Shown piece by piece: positions 6,599 through 12,980 of a DNA stretch of 13,120 bases (positions are counted from its first letter, which is position 1; each line of letters opens with the position of its first letter). Made by a program: the position numbers and the translations under genes. Origin of the DNA: an uncultured Candidatus Saccharibacteria bacterium (GTDB lineage Bacteria; Patescibacteriota; Saccharimonadia; Saccharimonadales; Saccharimonadaceae); assembly GCA_948571325.1 (NCBI GenBank), contig CAOZKB010000025.1, forward strand, positions 1 through 13,120. The letters run 5' to 3'. Below the pieces are notes generated by a model. That model was not told the DNA's origin. It did not search any database and worked only from the letters and a program-made list of their open reading frames with translations.

Positions 6599-7307
6599 AG
6601 ATTGCCTCGTATTTTTTCATTTGCGCTTCAGCGTACTTTTGTTTATCTTCTGAAAGTGGTTGCACTGGTGTATATTGGTAAATAATTTCGTAATCATCAG
6701 GATTGTAGCCGGCATCGCGAATTTTTTGAAGTGCTGCATCGTGATTACCACCTGTTTCGTCAGTAATCTTAACACAGAAATCACTCTGACAACCTTCAAA
6801 CTTGCCACTATCTATCCGATAAGTGCGCCAGGTATACTTTTCTGAGGTTTCTTCAACCACTTGTAGTGGTAACATTGCCGTAATGGGGTATCGTTTGAGA
6901 TACTCCGCACGTTCAATATCAGATAAGGCATCGCTTACAGCGGTTAAGCGCATACCTTCGGCGTCATCTTTCGCATACCAACTAAGCCCTTCGTCGCCCT
7001 CGGGCAATAGATAGGCATATAAATTATTCTCGCCATCCTCAACGATATTTAGGTTGATTTCCTGCGATTGAAAACCGTCGGCGGTAATTTTAGCGGTGGT
7101 TTCGCCCGGTTCGACTTTAGCTATCTCTTCAGAGGAGAATTTACGTCCATTAATTTCAACTTTAGCAAAAGTAGGCGCAACAACAATTTTTAATTCAGCT
7201 GAAAAACGTAAACTATTGACGAACAATCCAACGGCAACCAGAATAAATAAAACAAATGTAGTAGCACCGATTTTAATAGCTAGTTTAACTTTTTGTTGAT
7301 GTTCCAT
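6588..7307 (-). CDS. Membrane-anchored PEGA-domain protein
   Basis: The 239-residue product has a short cytoplasmic N-terminus, one membrane helix (about 11-31) and an extracytoplasmic remainder. Residues 41-90 fit a PEGA domain: VVAPTFAKVEINGRKF, a KVEPGETTAKITADGFQ segment, then a beta strand. PEGA domains are surface beta folds often linked to the cell envelope. Residues 90-239 form a second region I do not recognise, with YTWRTYRIDSG and two cysteines (Cys173, Cys178) that could form a disulfide. The second of two adjacent ATGs was chosen because AGGAG then has a spacing of 4 rather than 1. It starts 8 bp after the stop of the GtrA/hydrolase gene, whose stop codon overlaps this ribosome binding site, so the two are co-expressed and may act on the same envelope layer. 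Confidence 0.82.
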   Translation of the reverse strand: MEHQQKVKLAIKIGATTFVLFILVAVGLFVNSLRFSAELKIVVAPTFAKVEINGRKFSSEEIAKVEPGETTAKITADGFQSQEINLNIVEDGENNLYAYLLPEGDEGLSWYAKDDAEGMRLTAVSDALSDIERAEYLKRYPITAMLPLQVVEETSEKYTWRTYRIDSGKFEGCQSDFCVKITDETGGNHDAALQKIRDAGYNPDDYEIIYQYTPVQPLSEDKQKYAEAQMKKYEAIYGN

Positions 7308-7315
7308 CATTCTCC

Positions 7316-9157
7316 TTACTTATGTCTAAAAATGCGCATTTCTGGGTTTGGATAATAATTCTCAAGATTACCAGAGCGTTCGCGAAGCGAGGCTGAAGCC
7401 AGAATCAAATTGCCGCTACTATCACGCACCACCATATCTGTATGTCCTCCACTAACTCGGATATCGCCAGGTTGAAGATTAGATGTATTACCTAAATTAG
7501 GAACTTCTTCGTATAGTTCTGGATGACTAAGATAATAAGCCATCTGAGTAGAAGTAGGACCATATGGAACGTTAGGGTCGACACCAGAATAGCGCAAAAT
7601 TGTGGCAACGAAGTGTCCACAGTCAGCATAAAGACCGATTTCGTCAAAATTAGCCATCGCATCGGTCAAAACTGCATTCACCGCTGCACGATATGCGGCA
7701 CTAGGCTCAAGATGTATATCACCCATACCATAGGCAAGTGCAATCGCGGTGGAGTTTAGGTCACCATTCCCTGCTCCTGCGCCGCCAGAAACACCGTTAA
7801 TGCACTGAGTATAGGAGGACATTGCATCAAAACTAGTGGAGAGGTTACCGGACGCACCTCCTCCGCCAGCAGCATTGGCGGCGGCATTTTCTGCCCATTC
7901 AGGATGTTCGGCAGCTAGTTCAGCGGAGGATTTCCAACCTTGGAGCGCAGAACGTTCTTCAATAGCGGCAATAAAACCAGAAACCTTGGCAATATAATCT
8001 GGGTCAGTAGCATAACCCGCAGATTTAATAGCAGCAAGGTATGCGTAGGGATCGGTTACCGTTGCGCCTTGAAATACGCCATGCGCACGGTACGTCTCCG
8101 TTACGCTAATATTATGATAATATCCATTCCAACCTTCGGTGGGGTTCGCATAAGAATATGCATTATCAGGATTTGAGTCAAATGCACCAATACCAAAGAA
8201 ATTATTGCGCTCAACGGCAAAGTTACTAGTACCAGCGTCAGATTCCAGAATTCCCTGCGCCATCACGGTCTCCCATGGAATGCCATAGGCGATACTGAGA
8301 GATTCGGCAATGTCGTGATACTGGTCAACAAAAGCTGCTTGTACCGCGCTTAGACCAGGTGAAGCAATTGAAGAATCGGCGTCACCGGGATTAATATTGC
8401 CATTAGCTGACCCTACCACAATAACACAGTCATCGCCACCTTGCGGATCATAATACAGAATACCATTTTCGTTATAAAAGTTCATCTGCCCGGCACTCAG
8501 TTCCGCAAAAACTGGCTGGGCGCTTGAGAGGATAAAACTACCACTGAGAAAAGCCACTAGCAAGAAACAACCTAGTTTAGGTTGGGATTTGGAGGCTTTG
8601 GGAGATTTTGGGGATTTTGCAGTTTTAGATGTCTGATCTAGACCTGGTGTTTTAGAGAATTTTTTTTTACCAAAATGCGGTTTTTTGCCTTCGAGGAACA
8701 TTTTGCGAGTGAAGAAATTAAAGACCATGCCGCAAGCTGTAGTGAGAACTTTTGCAACCATCGGAATCCAGTCAAGAGCCACTAAGAAAGCTAGCAAAGC
8801 TTCGTCAAAGATTAGGAAAGCGATGCCATTAAACGCAGCGAATTCAATAAAGAGCCGGCGACGGGTTTTCTCGGTGGTAGTATCGAAGACCCAAGTCGTG
8901 CTGGCCCAAAAGTTAAAAATAGTGGAGATAGCAAAAGCGATGGCGCTAGAAACTACTGTACGAAAAACTTCGTCCGGAATAGGCAATGCAGCGAGCGCAA
9001 TGGCAAAAATCACCCAGTTGATCGCGGTATTAGTACAACCAACGATGAAGAATTTTGCAAGTTGTTGGAAGGTTTTAGTGTATTTTTGTAGATGCAAAAT
9101 TCCGCACCCCCAAGCTACAAGTTGGTCAATAATATCACCCTTTTCTTGCGTAGTCAT
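7316..9157 (-). CDS. GtrA-like membrane domain fused to glucosaminidase and NlpC/P60-like (CHAP-like) murein hydrolase domains
   Basis: The product has 613 residues. Residues about 32-155 form a GtrA-like domain: four membrane helices with FFIVGCTNTAINW, FNFWASTTWVF and FNFFTRKMFL, as in proteins that move lipid-linked sugars across the membrane. A Lys/Ser/Pro-rich linker (155-194) leads to a second hydrophobic segment (195-218) ending in PVFA, like a signal peptide with a cleavage site. A glucosaminidase-like domain (about 272-402) carries the candidate catalytic Glu305 in GILESDAG. A Gly/Ala/Ser-rich linker follows, then an NlpC/P60- or CHAP-like domain (about 468-613) with Cys513 in ADCGHFV and His572 in GGHTD. 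The ATG at 9157 is preferred, because the earlier in-frame ATG at 9181 lies within the promoter. An A9 run in the linker makes the fusion frame worth checking. First gene of an operon with the PEGA and NUDIX genes. Confidence 0.85.
   Translation of the reverse strand: MTTQEKGDIIDQLVAWGCGILHLQKYTKTFQQLAKFFIVGCTNTAINWVIFAIALAALPIPDEVFRTVVSSAIAFAISTIFNFWASTTWVFDTTTEKTRRRLFIEFAAFNGIAFLIFDEALLAFLVALDWIPMVAKVLTTACGMVFNFFTRKMFLEGKKPHFGKKKFSKTPGLDQTSKTAKSPKSPKASKSQPKLGCFLLVAFLSGSFILSSAQPVFAELSAGQMNFYNENGILYYDPQGGDDCVIVVGSANGNINPGDADSSIASPGLSAVQAAFVDQYHDIAESLSIAYGIPWETVMAQGILESDAGTSNFAVERNNFFGIGAFDSNPDNAYSYANPTEGWNGYYHNISVTETYRAHGVFQGATVTDPYAYLAAIKSAGYATDPDYIAKVSGFIAAIEERSALQGWKSSAELAAEHPEWAENAAANAAGGGGASGNLSTSFDAMSSYTQCINGVSGGAGAGNGDLNSTAIALAYGMGDIHLEPSAAYRAAVNAVLTDAMANFDEIGLYADCGHFVATILRYSGVDPNVPYGPTSTQMAYYLSHPELYEEVPNLGNTSNLQPGDIRVSGGHTDMVVRDSSGNLILASASLRERSGNLENYYPNPEMRIFRHK
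8660..8668 (-). repeat. A9 homopolymer in the inter-domain linker of the GtrA/hydrolase gene
   Basis: Nine consecutive T on the plus strand, A9 in the coding sequence, encode the KKK of FGKKKFSK. Loss or gain of one base leads to a stop within about ten codons in either alternative frame, leaving only the GtrA part. Confidence 0.9.
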
Positions 9158-9165
9158 ATAATTAT

Positions 9166-9194
9166 ATATTATCACGGGCATAATGAATTAGCAA
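9166..9194 (-). promoter_or_regulatory. Extended -10 promoter of the GtrA/hydrolase operon
   Basis: On the minus strand TTGCTA (9194 to 9189), a 17-nt spacer and TGA-TAATAT (TG at 9174-9173, -10 at 9171 to 9166). The ATG at 9157 begins 8 nt after the -10 box, so the transcript would have almost no leader; no Shine-Dalgarno is present. TATAAT also occurs 5 bp further down (9166 to 9161). Confidence 0.55.
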
Positions 9195-9197
9195 ATC

Positions 9198-9225
9198 TTG
9201 TCAAAGCTACATTTTGTGATATGAT
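9198..9225 (+). promoter_or_regulatory. Extended -10 promoter of hisS
   Basis: TTGTCA (9198-9203), a 16-nt spacer and TGA-TATGAT (TG 9217-9218, -10 9220-9225). The hisS ATG begins 6 nt later, at the expected transcription start, and no Shine-Dalgarno precedes it. It lies back to back with the promoter of the divergent operon, the two -35 boxes being 3 bp apart. Confidence 0.65.
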
Positions 9226-9231
9226 AAAAAT

Positions 9232-10548
9232 ATGAAACAAATCAACACCAGTCCAATTAGTGGAATGCAGGAACTTTTGCCAAAAACTCAAGCGGAATTT
9301 AATCGCTTCAAGCATAACATTGCGCAAGTTTTTGCCGAGCATGGTTTCCAGAATATTGAGACGCCGACGATCGACCGTACGGAGGTTTTGCTGGCGAAGG
9401 CTGGTGGCGATACGGAAAAACAAATTTATAAAGTAGTAAAGACCGCCGAGACGGACTCTGAAGCCGACCAAGCACTGCGGTTTGATCATACAGTGCCGCT
9501 AGCGCGTTATGTAGTGGAACATCTGAATGATGTAGCGTTTCCCTTTCGAGTGTCACAAATTGGGCGGAACTTTCGCGGCGAACGGGCGCAAAAAGGACGC
9601 TTTCGAGAGTTTTATCAGTGCGACATTGATGTTGTAGGGCGTAATGCTCTGCCGGTGGAATACGATGCAGAGGTGATTGCGACTCTAATTGATGCCTTAA
9701 AATTATTACCATTGCCTGGCAAGTTTCGCGTGCGTATTAGTAACCGAAAAATCCTCAACGGACTCCTCAAAGCTCTAAATCTAGAAGCACAAGCCGAAGA
9801 AATTTTTAATATCGTCGACCACGCCGAGAAAGTGCCGGCGAAAGTCACCGTAGAATCGTTGGAAAACTTAAGGATTGGTAGTGAAAATGTTGTAAAAATT
9901 ACAACATTTATCGAGATTTGTGAAAACGATGCAACAAGAGTGTTGTCAAAATTACAACAATTAGGGATACAAGATGAAGATTTTAAGGCAGGAATCGAAG
10001 AATTAAAAGTTGTATTACAGTTAGTAAAGTTAATGCAACCCGATGCAGAAGTGGTGGCCGATATGAAAATCGTGCGAGGCCTAGATTACTATACCGGAAC
10101 TGTTTTTGAAACATTTTTGATTGATTATCCGGAGATTGGTTCGATTTGCTCAGGTGGACGCTATGAGAATTTGGCAGGCTATTATACTGAACAGAAGTTG
10201 CCTGGCGTGGGCGGGTCGATTGGCTTAACGAGACTATTCTATGTATTGCAAAATTACGGTACCATTACGGAAGCAACCGAAGCACCGTTAGAGTATTGTA
10301 TCGTACCGCTAGCTGGGGAGGGGGTAGTAGAGAGAGTTCTGACTTTAGCCAGGCAATTACGGGCGTTAGGACACAGCGTAGATATTGTGTGGGGCGAGAA
10401 AAAATTAGGTGATAAAATCAAATACGCGAGCAAGGTAGCGAAAAAACTCTTAGTTCTTGGCGAGAACGAAATTAATGCGAATGAGTTCGAAGTAAAAGAT
10501 TTGAATACGGGCGAGAAAGAGATTCTAGTATTGGCACATGAGAAATAA
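9232..10548 (+). CDS. hisS: Histidyl-tRNA synthetase
   Basis: This class II aminoacyl-tRNA synthetase charges tRNA-His using ATP in the cytoplasm. The 438-residue length is normal. The N-terminus (SPISGMQELLPKTQAEF) is the usual HisRS start. Motif 2 is FRGERAQKGRFREFYQ (114-129), the histidine-specific motif is RGLDYYTG (283-290), followed by SGGRYENL (307-314) and motif 3 PGVGGSIGLTRL (324-335). A C-terminal anticodon-binding domain runs from about 350 to the end. The central catalytic insertion is present (about 160-270). The ATG at 9232 is only 6 nt after a -10 box and lacks a ribosome binding site, which suggests a leaderless mRNA. The gene stands alone on the plus strand between two minus-strand operons. 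Two near-identical palindromes lie inside the insertion coding region. Confidence 0.97.
   Translation: MKQINTSPISGMQELLPKTQAEFNRFKHNIAQVFAEHGFQNIETPTIDRTEVLLAKAGGDTEKQIYKVVKTAETDSEADQALRFDHTVPLARYVVEHLNDVAFPFRVSQIGRNFRGERAQKGRFREFYQCDIDVVGRNALPVEYDAEVIATLIDALKLLPLPGKFRVRISNRKILNGLLKALNLEAQAEEIFNIVDHAEKVPAKVTVESLENLRIGSENVVKITTFIEICENDATRVLSKLQQLGIQDEDFKAGIEELKVVLQLVKLMQPDAEVVADMKIVRGLDYYTGTVFETFLIDYPEIGSICSGGRYENLAGYYTEQKLPGVGGSIGLTRLFYVLQNYGTITEATEAPLEYCIVPLAGEGVVERVLTLARQLRALGHSVDIVWGEKKLGDKIKYASKVAKKLLVLGENEINANEFEVKDLNTGEKEILVLAHEK
9888..9906 (+). repeat. Palindrome copy 1 inside hisS
   Basis: TGTTGTAA-AAA-TTACAACA is a perfect 8-bp inverted repeat with a 3-nt centre, inside the hisS coding region. 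A second, nearly identical copy starts 53 bp later. Confidence 0.85.
9941..9959 (+). repeat. Palindrome copy 2 inside hisS
   Basis: TGTTGTCAAAATTACAACA differs from copy 1 at a single position (C for A), which breaks one base pair in the stem. The 53-bp offset is not a multiple of three, so the repeat is in a different reading phase and does not reflect a repeated peptide. Confidence 0.8.
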
Positions 10549-10590
10549 TCTATCTTAGTCCTGTGTGATAATTCTTTCCTAGAGATTCAA

Positions 10591-10941
10591 TTAGCTATTG
10601 ATATACCAGCGAAAAATTATTATTGTAGTACTCACGGTTAGAATAAAGTCAATAACTACAATAAAAATGCCAACAAACAAAGCAGTACAGTAATCTTGAC
10701 GATGCGAAGAATCTTTTTTAGTATATCTAATTAGACTAATAAGACCTTTCATCATGTGATAAAAACCACAAACTACTACAAGAAAAACAATAATAACGTA
10801 AAATGCCCATGCTGGATTTCGCAGAATAAAATACATCATACAAGCGACAAGGATACCTCCTAAAAGAATCGACATGAAAGCATTGTTGCGGTTGTAGGGA
10901 AATTGTTGAGATTTTGATATGGTCGAGTTATTCTTGCGCAT
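10591..10941 (-). CDS. Small three-helix membrane protein of unknown function
   Basis: The 116-residue product has a polar, Asn/Ser-rich N-terminus (1-22), then helices at about 23-42, 46-66 and 88-111. A basic loop with RYTKKDSSHRQ lies between the last two. I recognise no family. The ATG at 10941 was chosen over a TTG at 10995 because ATG is the common start and the extra residues look like noise. No Shine-Dalgarno is visible. It may be the last member of the operon starting at 12387, or have its own weak promoter (a TATAGA lies 9 nt before the ATG). It converges with hisS, with 42 bp between the stops and no clear terminator there. Confidence 0.65.
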   Translation of the reverse strand: MRKNNSTISKSQQFPYNRNNAFMSILLGGILVACMMYFILRNPAWAFYVIIVFLVVVCGFYHMMKGLISLIRYTKKDSSHRQDYCTALFVGIFIVVIDFILTVSTTIIIFRWYINS

Positions 10942-10957
10942 ATTATTAAGTCTATAT

Positions 10958-11041
10958 TTAATGAACGGCGAAGATAATGAATAAAATTGAAACAATAATT
11001 ACGAGTGGCGATACAGTAGCACTAATGGTCTTTGCCACCAT
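10958..11041 (-). CDS. 27-residue single-helix small membrane protein (candidate)
   Basis: From ATG 11041 the frame encodes a 27-residue peptide: a short polar start (MVAKTISATVS), then a strongly hydrophobic run (PLVIIVSILFIIFAV) and a final His before TAA. It begins 9 nt after the stop codon of the DsbA-like gene. An AGG eight bases upstream, partly made by that stop codon (AGGTAGG), can serve as ribosome binding site. It ends 16 nt before the next ATG. Its position, and a hydrophobic segment long enough to span the membrane, favour a real small protein, perhaps an accessory subunit of the redox pair. An ORF this short can also arise by chance. Confidence 0.45.
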   Translation of the reverse strand: MVAKTISATVSPLVIIVSILFIIFAVH

Positions 11042-11050
11042 GAATAGAAC

Positions 11051-11716
11051 CTACCTCGCTTCTAGTCCAGCATCAAGATAGCGTTTGACATACTCGTAAC
11101 CCCAGCTATCGTCAAAACCGGCGGTAGTGAATTCATTGAATTTAAAATACGGCATACCCTGAGCGATTTGAAGGGCGCGGCGCGTGTTATGCTCGATTTC
11201 GCCGACCGTAGCGTGGGCGTTGAGGCAGTCGGCGAAATCGTCGCCAAGACCCGCGCCGCGCCCGGCCTTTAGCCAGTAATCTTCCGGTAAATCTTTGATC
11301 ATAGGAGCCGATTTATTGCTACCAATACCTTTGGAGTGATAATCTTTCCAAAGATTGGCGAGAGCTTGATGATAATAGTCCCAGAATTTATCCTCACGCA
11401 TCGCGCAATAGGCCCCTTCGGCAGCGCCGCGTGAATATTCTGAGCCGCTCGCTTCATACAAGTAATCTGTGAGACGAATCTCAAACAAGACATCGTTCTC
11501 AGCTAGGTACTGTTGAAATTCATCCCAGTGGTTCATAACTTCACGCGAGAAGACGTCGCAGTACGGGCACATTAGATCAGTATACATAATATAATGATTA
11601 GTGGCTTGGAGGTTGCCAACCGTAGCAGCTTCGTTCCAAACTTGATTAGAAGAAACGCTGATGGACGGCAGAATTGCCATGTTAAAAATAATAACTAAAA
11701 TAATACCCGTGATCAT
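11051..11716 (-). CDS. DsbA-like thioredoxin-fold protein, membrane-anchored or secreted
   Basis: This is a thiol-disulfide oxidoreductase expected to act outside the cytoplasmic membrane. The 221-residue product has an N-terminal hydrophobic segment (about 3-22), then YTDLMCPYCDVF with the active-site Cys50-Pro-Tyr-Cys53. A long helical insertion follows, and the usual cis-proline loop is AQGMPYFKF with Pro189. Two further cysteines (Cys104, Cys164) lie in the insertion and might form a second disulfide, as in several Gram-positive or CPR DsbA-like proteins. Its ATG overlaps the stop of the upstream membrane protein (ATGA), so the two are translationally coupled. AGGAG-like purines lie upstream (GGAG about 10 nt before). 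Oxidase or reductase direction cannot be told from sequence. Confidence 0.9.
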   Translation of the reverse strand: MITGIILVIIFNMAILPSISVSSNQVWNEAATVGNLQATNHYIMYTDLMCPYCDVFSREVMNHWDEFQQYLAENDVLFEIRLTDYLYEASGSEYSRGAAEGAYCAMREDKFWDYYHQALANLWKDYHSKGIGSNKSAPMIKDLPEDYWLKAGRGAGLGDDFADCLNAHATVGEIEHNTRRALQIAQGMPYFKFNEFTTAGFDDSWGYEYVKRYLDAGLEAR

Positions 11717-12387
11717 AATGTTTTCTCCTGTTTAGGTTCTGTTTGAGCTTTACGGCGTTGATATTTCTCACTAATAATCATTGCATAAGCGTCATTGCCA
11801 AGGCGTTTAATTGACCAGAGCGCTAAGATAATCGCAAGCGCAGTCAGCAACCCTGAGACTACGCTAGCCAGCATATAGCTACTAGTACTAAACAGTGTAC
11901 CGAGCAATGGCATTAATAGCGTAGTGCCACAAGTCGGACAGCCGGACCCCAGTACAGCCAGTCCAGCCGCGATGCTGGCGTGCTGGATATTATTAGCATT
12001 AGCCGCCGATGCAGCCACTTGGGCTTTTTTACTACGACGTCGCTTTTGCCAAACTAACACCACTAAGCCAATCAAGATACTTTGCAATAACGTAACCACA
12101 AACAGTAACAACCAATCCCAAAAATTCCGCCCAATCCCAAAAATTCCGATAAAGGCATGCCAAATAAGGTCAAGCTTGCCACCAAAATCCGTCACCCAAA
12201 AGAGATTCAATGCGGCGGAACTGCTAGCCAGTAAATTCATCAATACACCAAAGAAGATAAAGGCAATAGTAAAGCCAAGTACAAAACTACGGTTACGCGT
12301 AGCTAATATAGTACCAGAAAACGCCAGACGACACTCATCCAGCCAACGTTTAATTTTGCTCTGCAGGGTACCTCCACGCTTTGTCAT
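11713..12387 (-). CDS. Membrane protein with intramembrane CPTC motif, likely redox partner of the DsbA-like protein
   Basis: The 224-residue product has a basic N-terminus and hydrophobic segments at about 35-55, 90-113, 137-166 and 171-194. A strongly basic cytoplasmic loop (QKRRRSKK, 114-121) and a basic C-terminal tail fix the topology as N-in and C-in. Within the third segment lies GSGCPTCGTTLLMPLLGT, with Cys150 and Cys153. No quinone-binding signature typical of DsbB or VKOR is seen, and the protein does not look like CcdA/DsbD. The ATGA overlap with a DsbA-like gene suggests a partner that re-oxidises or reduces it. The ATG at 12387 follows an extended -10 box by 6 nt and has no ribosome binding site. 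The family is not recognised; the function is inferred from the motif and neighbour. Confidence 0.8.
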   Translation of the reverse strand: MTKRGGTLQSKIKRWLDECRLAFSGTILATRNRSFVLGFTIAFIFFGVLMNLLASSSAALNLFWVTDFGGKLDLIWHAFIGIFGIGRNFWDWLLLFVVTLLQSILIGLVVLVWQKRRRSKKAQVAASAANANNIQHASIAAGLAVLGSGCPTCGTTLLMPLLGTLFSTSSYMLASVVSGLLTALAIILALWSIKRLGNDAYAMIISEKYQRRKAQTEPKQEKTL

Positions 12388-12393
12388 ATTAAT

Positions 12394-12402
12394 ATTTTAG
12401 CA
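12394..12402 (-). promoter_or_regulatory. Extended -10 element of the CPTC/DsbA operon
   Basis: On the minus strand TGC-TAAAAT (12402 to 12394) ends 6 nt before the ATG at 12387. No good -35 box is present at 16-18 nt. The spacing predicts a leaderless transcript. Confidence 0.5.
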
Positions 12403-12772
12403 CGGGTTGGGTTTTTAGGCGAGTTTTGACAATTTACGAATTGATTTAAAAAATTTGAGAGCTTATCATTCAGGCGTTAAATTTCTGATATACAAAAATG
12501 TTCGGAAGTAGTTTTATTATGTAATTTTTACATTTTTTGTCCATAGGTAAGTGTTCGGTTTTTCGGATTTTACAGAGATGAACATAGCTTTTAGTTCTAC
12601 AAGTTTAAATATGAAAATCCTAAAAATCAATATTGACTTGAATACTGGCTATGCTAAAATTGAATTAGGACTTAGGACGAATCTTGACGTTGAGGGCCGC
12701 CCGAAGCTCCGAAATAGAGTTAGTTTGAGTAATGCGGTGAGTCGATTGATTCTCCGCATATTCGGTAAGTTG
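12403..12772. other. Gene-poor intergenic stretch
   Basis: No credible gene was found here. A plus-strand frame from 12551 stays open but runs through the tRNA-Leu gene and has no ribosome binding site. The left half is very AT-rich and holds the inverted repeat at 12519-12533. The right half holds an imperfect hairpin (ATGCGG at 12731-12736 with CCGCAT at 12754-12759) just upstream of the tRNA-Leu promoter. Confidence 0.5.
12519..12533. repeat. Inverted repeat ATGTAA-TTT-TTACAT
   Basis: A perfect 6-bp inverted repeat with a 3-nt centre, followed by six T (12533-12538). It could be a weak terminator or an operator-like site. It shares the GTAA-N3-TTAC core with the palindrome inside hisS. 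Confidence 0.5.
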
Positions 12773-12781
12773 TGGTATAAT
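12773..12781 (+). promoter_or_regulatory. Extended -10 promoter of tRNA-Leu
   Basis: TGG-TATAAT at 12773-12781 is a perfect extended -10 element; no good -35 box lies at 16-18 nt. Transcription from about 12788 would give a leader of roughly 48 nt before the tRNA, containing a short CTCAG/CTGAG hairpin. Confidence 0.6.
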
Positions 12782-12835
12782 GGGGGTAGGCTCAGGTTTG
12801 GGCTGAGTAATTTTATAGCTTGTAGTTGTGGTTGT

Positions 12836-12920
12836 GCCCGAATGGCGGAATTGGTATACGCGTTCGACTTAAAATCGAATGGAGAAATCCATATGGGTTC
12901 AAGTCCCATTTCGGGCACCA
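12836..12920 (+). tRNA. tRNA-Leu (anticodon TAA)
   Basis: Acceptor GCCCGAA (12836-12842) pairs with TTCGGGC (12910-12916). The anticodon stem TTCGA/TCGAA encloses CTTAAAA with TAA at 12870-12872. A long variable arm (TGGA-GAAA-TCCA) marks a class II tRNA. The T arm is ATGGG-TTCAAGT-CCCAT, the discriminator is A, and CCA is encoded (12918-12920). Confidence 0.97.
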
Positions 12921-12980
12921 TGGCTCGCGAAAGAAATGCAAATCGTATGAGTGCCGACAAAGCCGGATGCAGGGCATAAC

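Noticed and set aside
8685..9161. Plus-strand 158-codon open frame across the GtrA-like domain
   Set aside because: Antisense to a clear GtrA-like coding region; composition (Lys/Ala/Ser-rich, no domain) fits a shadow frame.
9308..9712. Minus-strand frames inside hisS
   Set aside because: Antisense to HisRS motif 2 coding sequence, without start signals.
12731..12759. Hairpin ATGCGG/CCGCAT as a terminator
   Set aside because: The stem is only 6 bp with a mismatch and no T run follows; more likely chance or part of the promoter region.
12551..12979. Plus-strand open frame of 142 codons
   Set aside because: It reads straight through the tRNA-Leu gene (the ARMAELVYAF string is the usual tRNA-Leu translation artefact), lacks a ribosome binding site, and spans the tRNA promoter.
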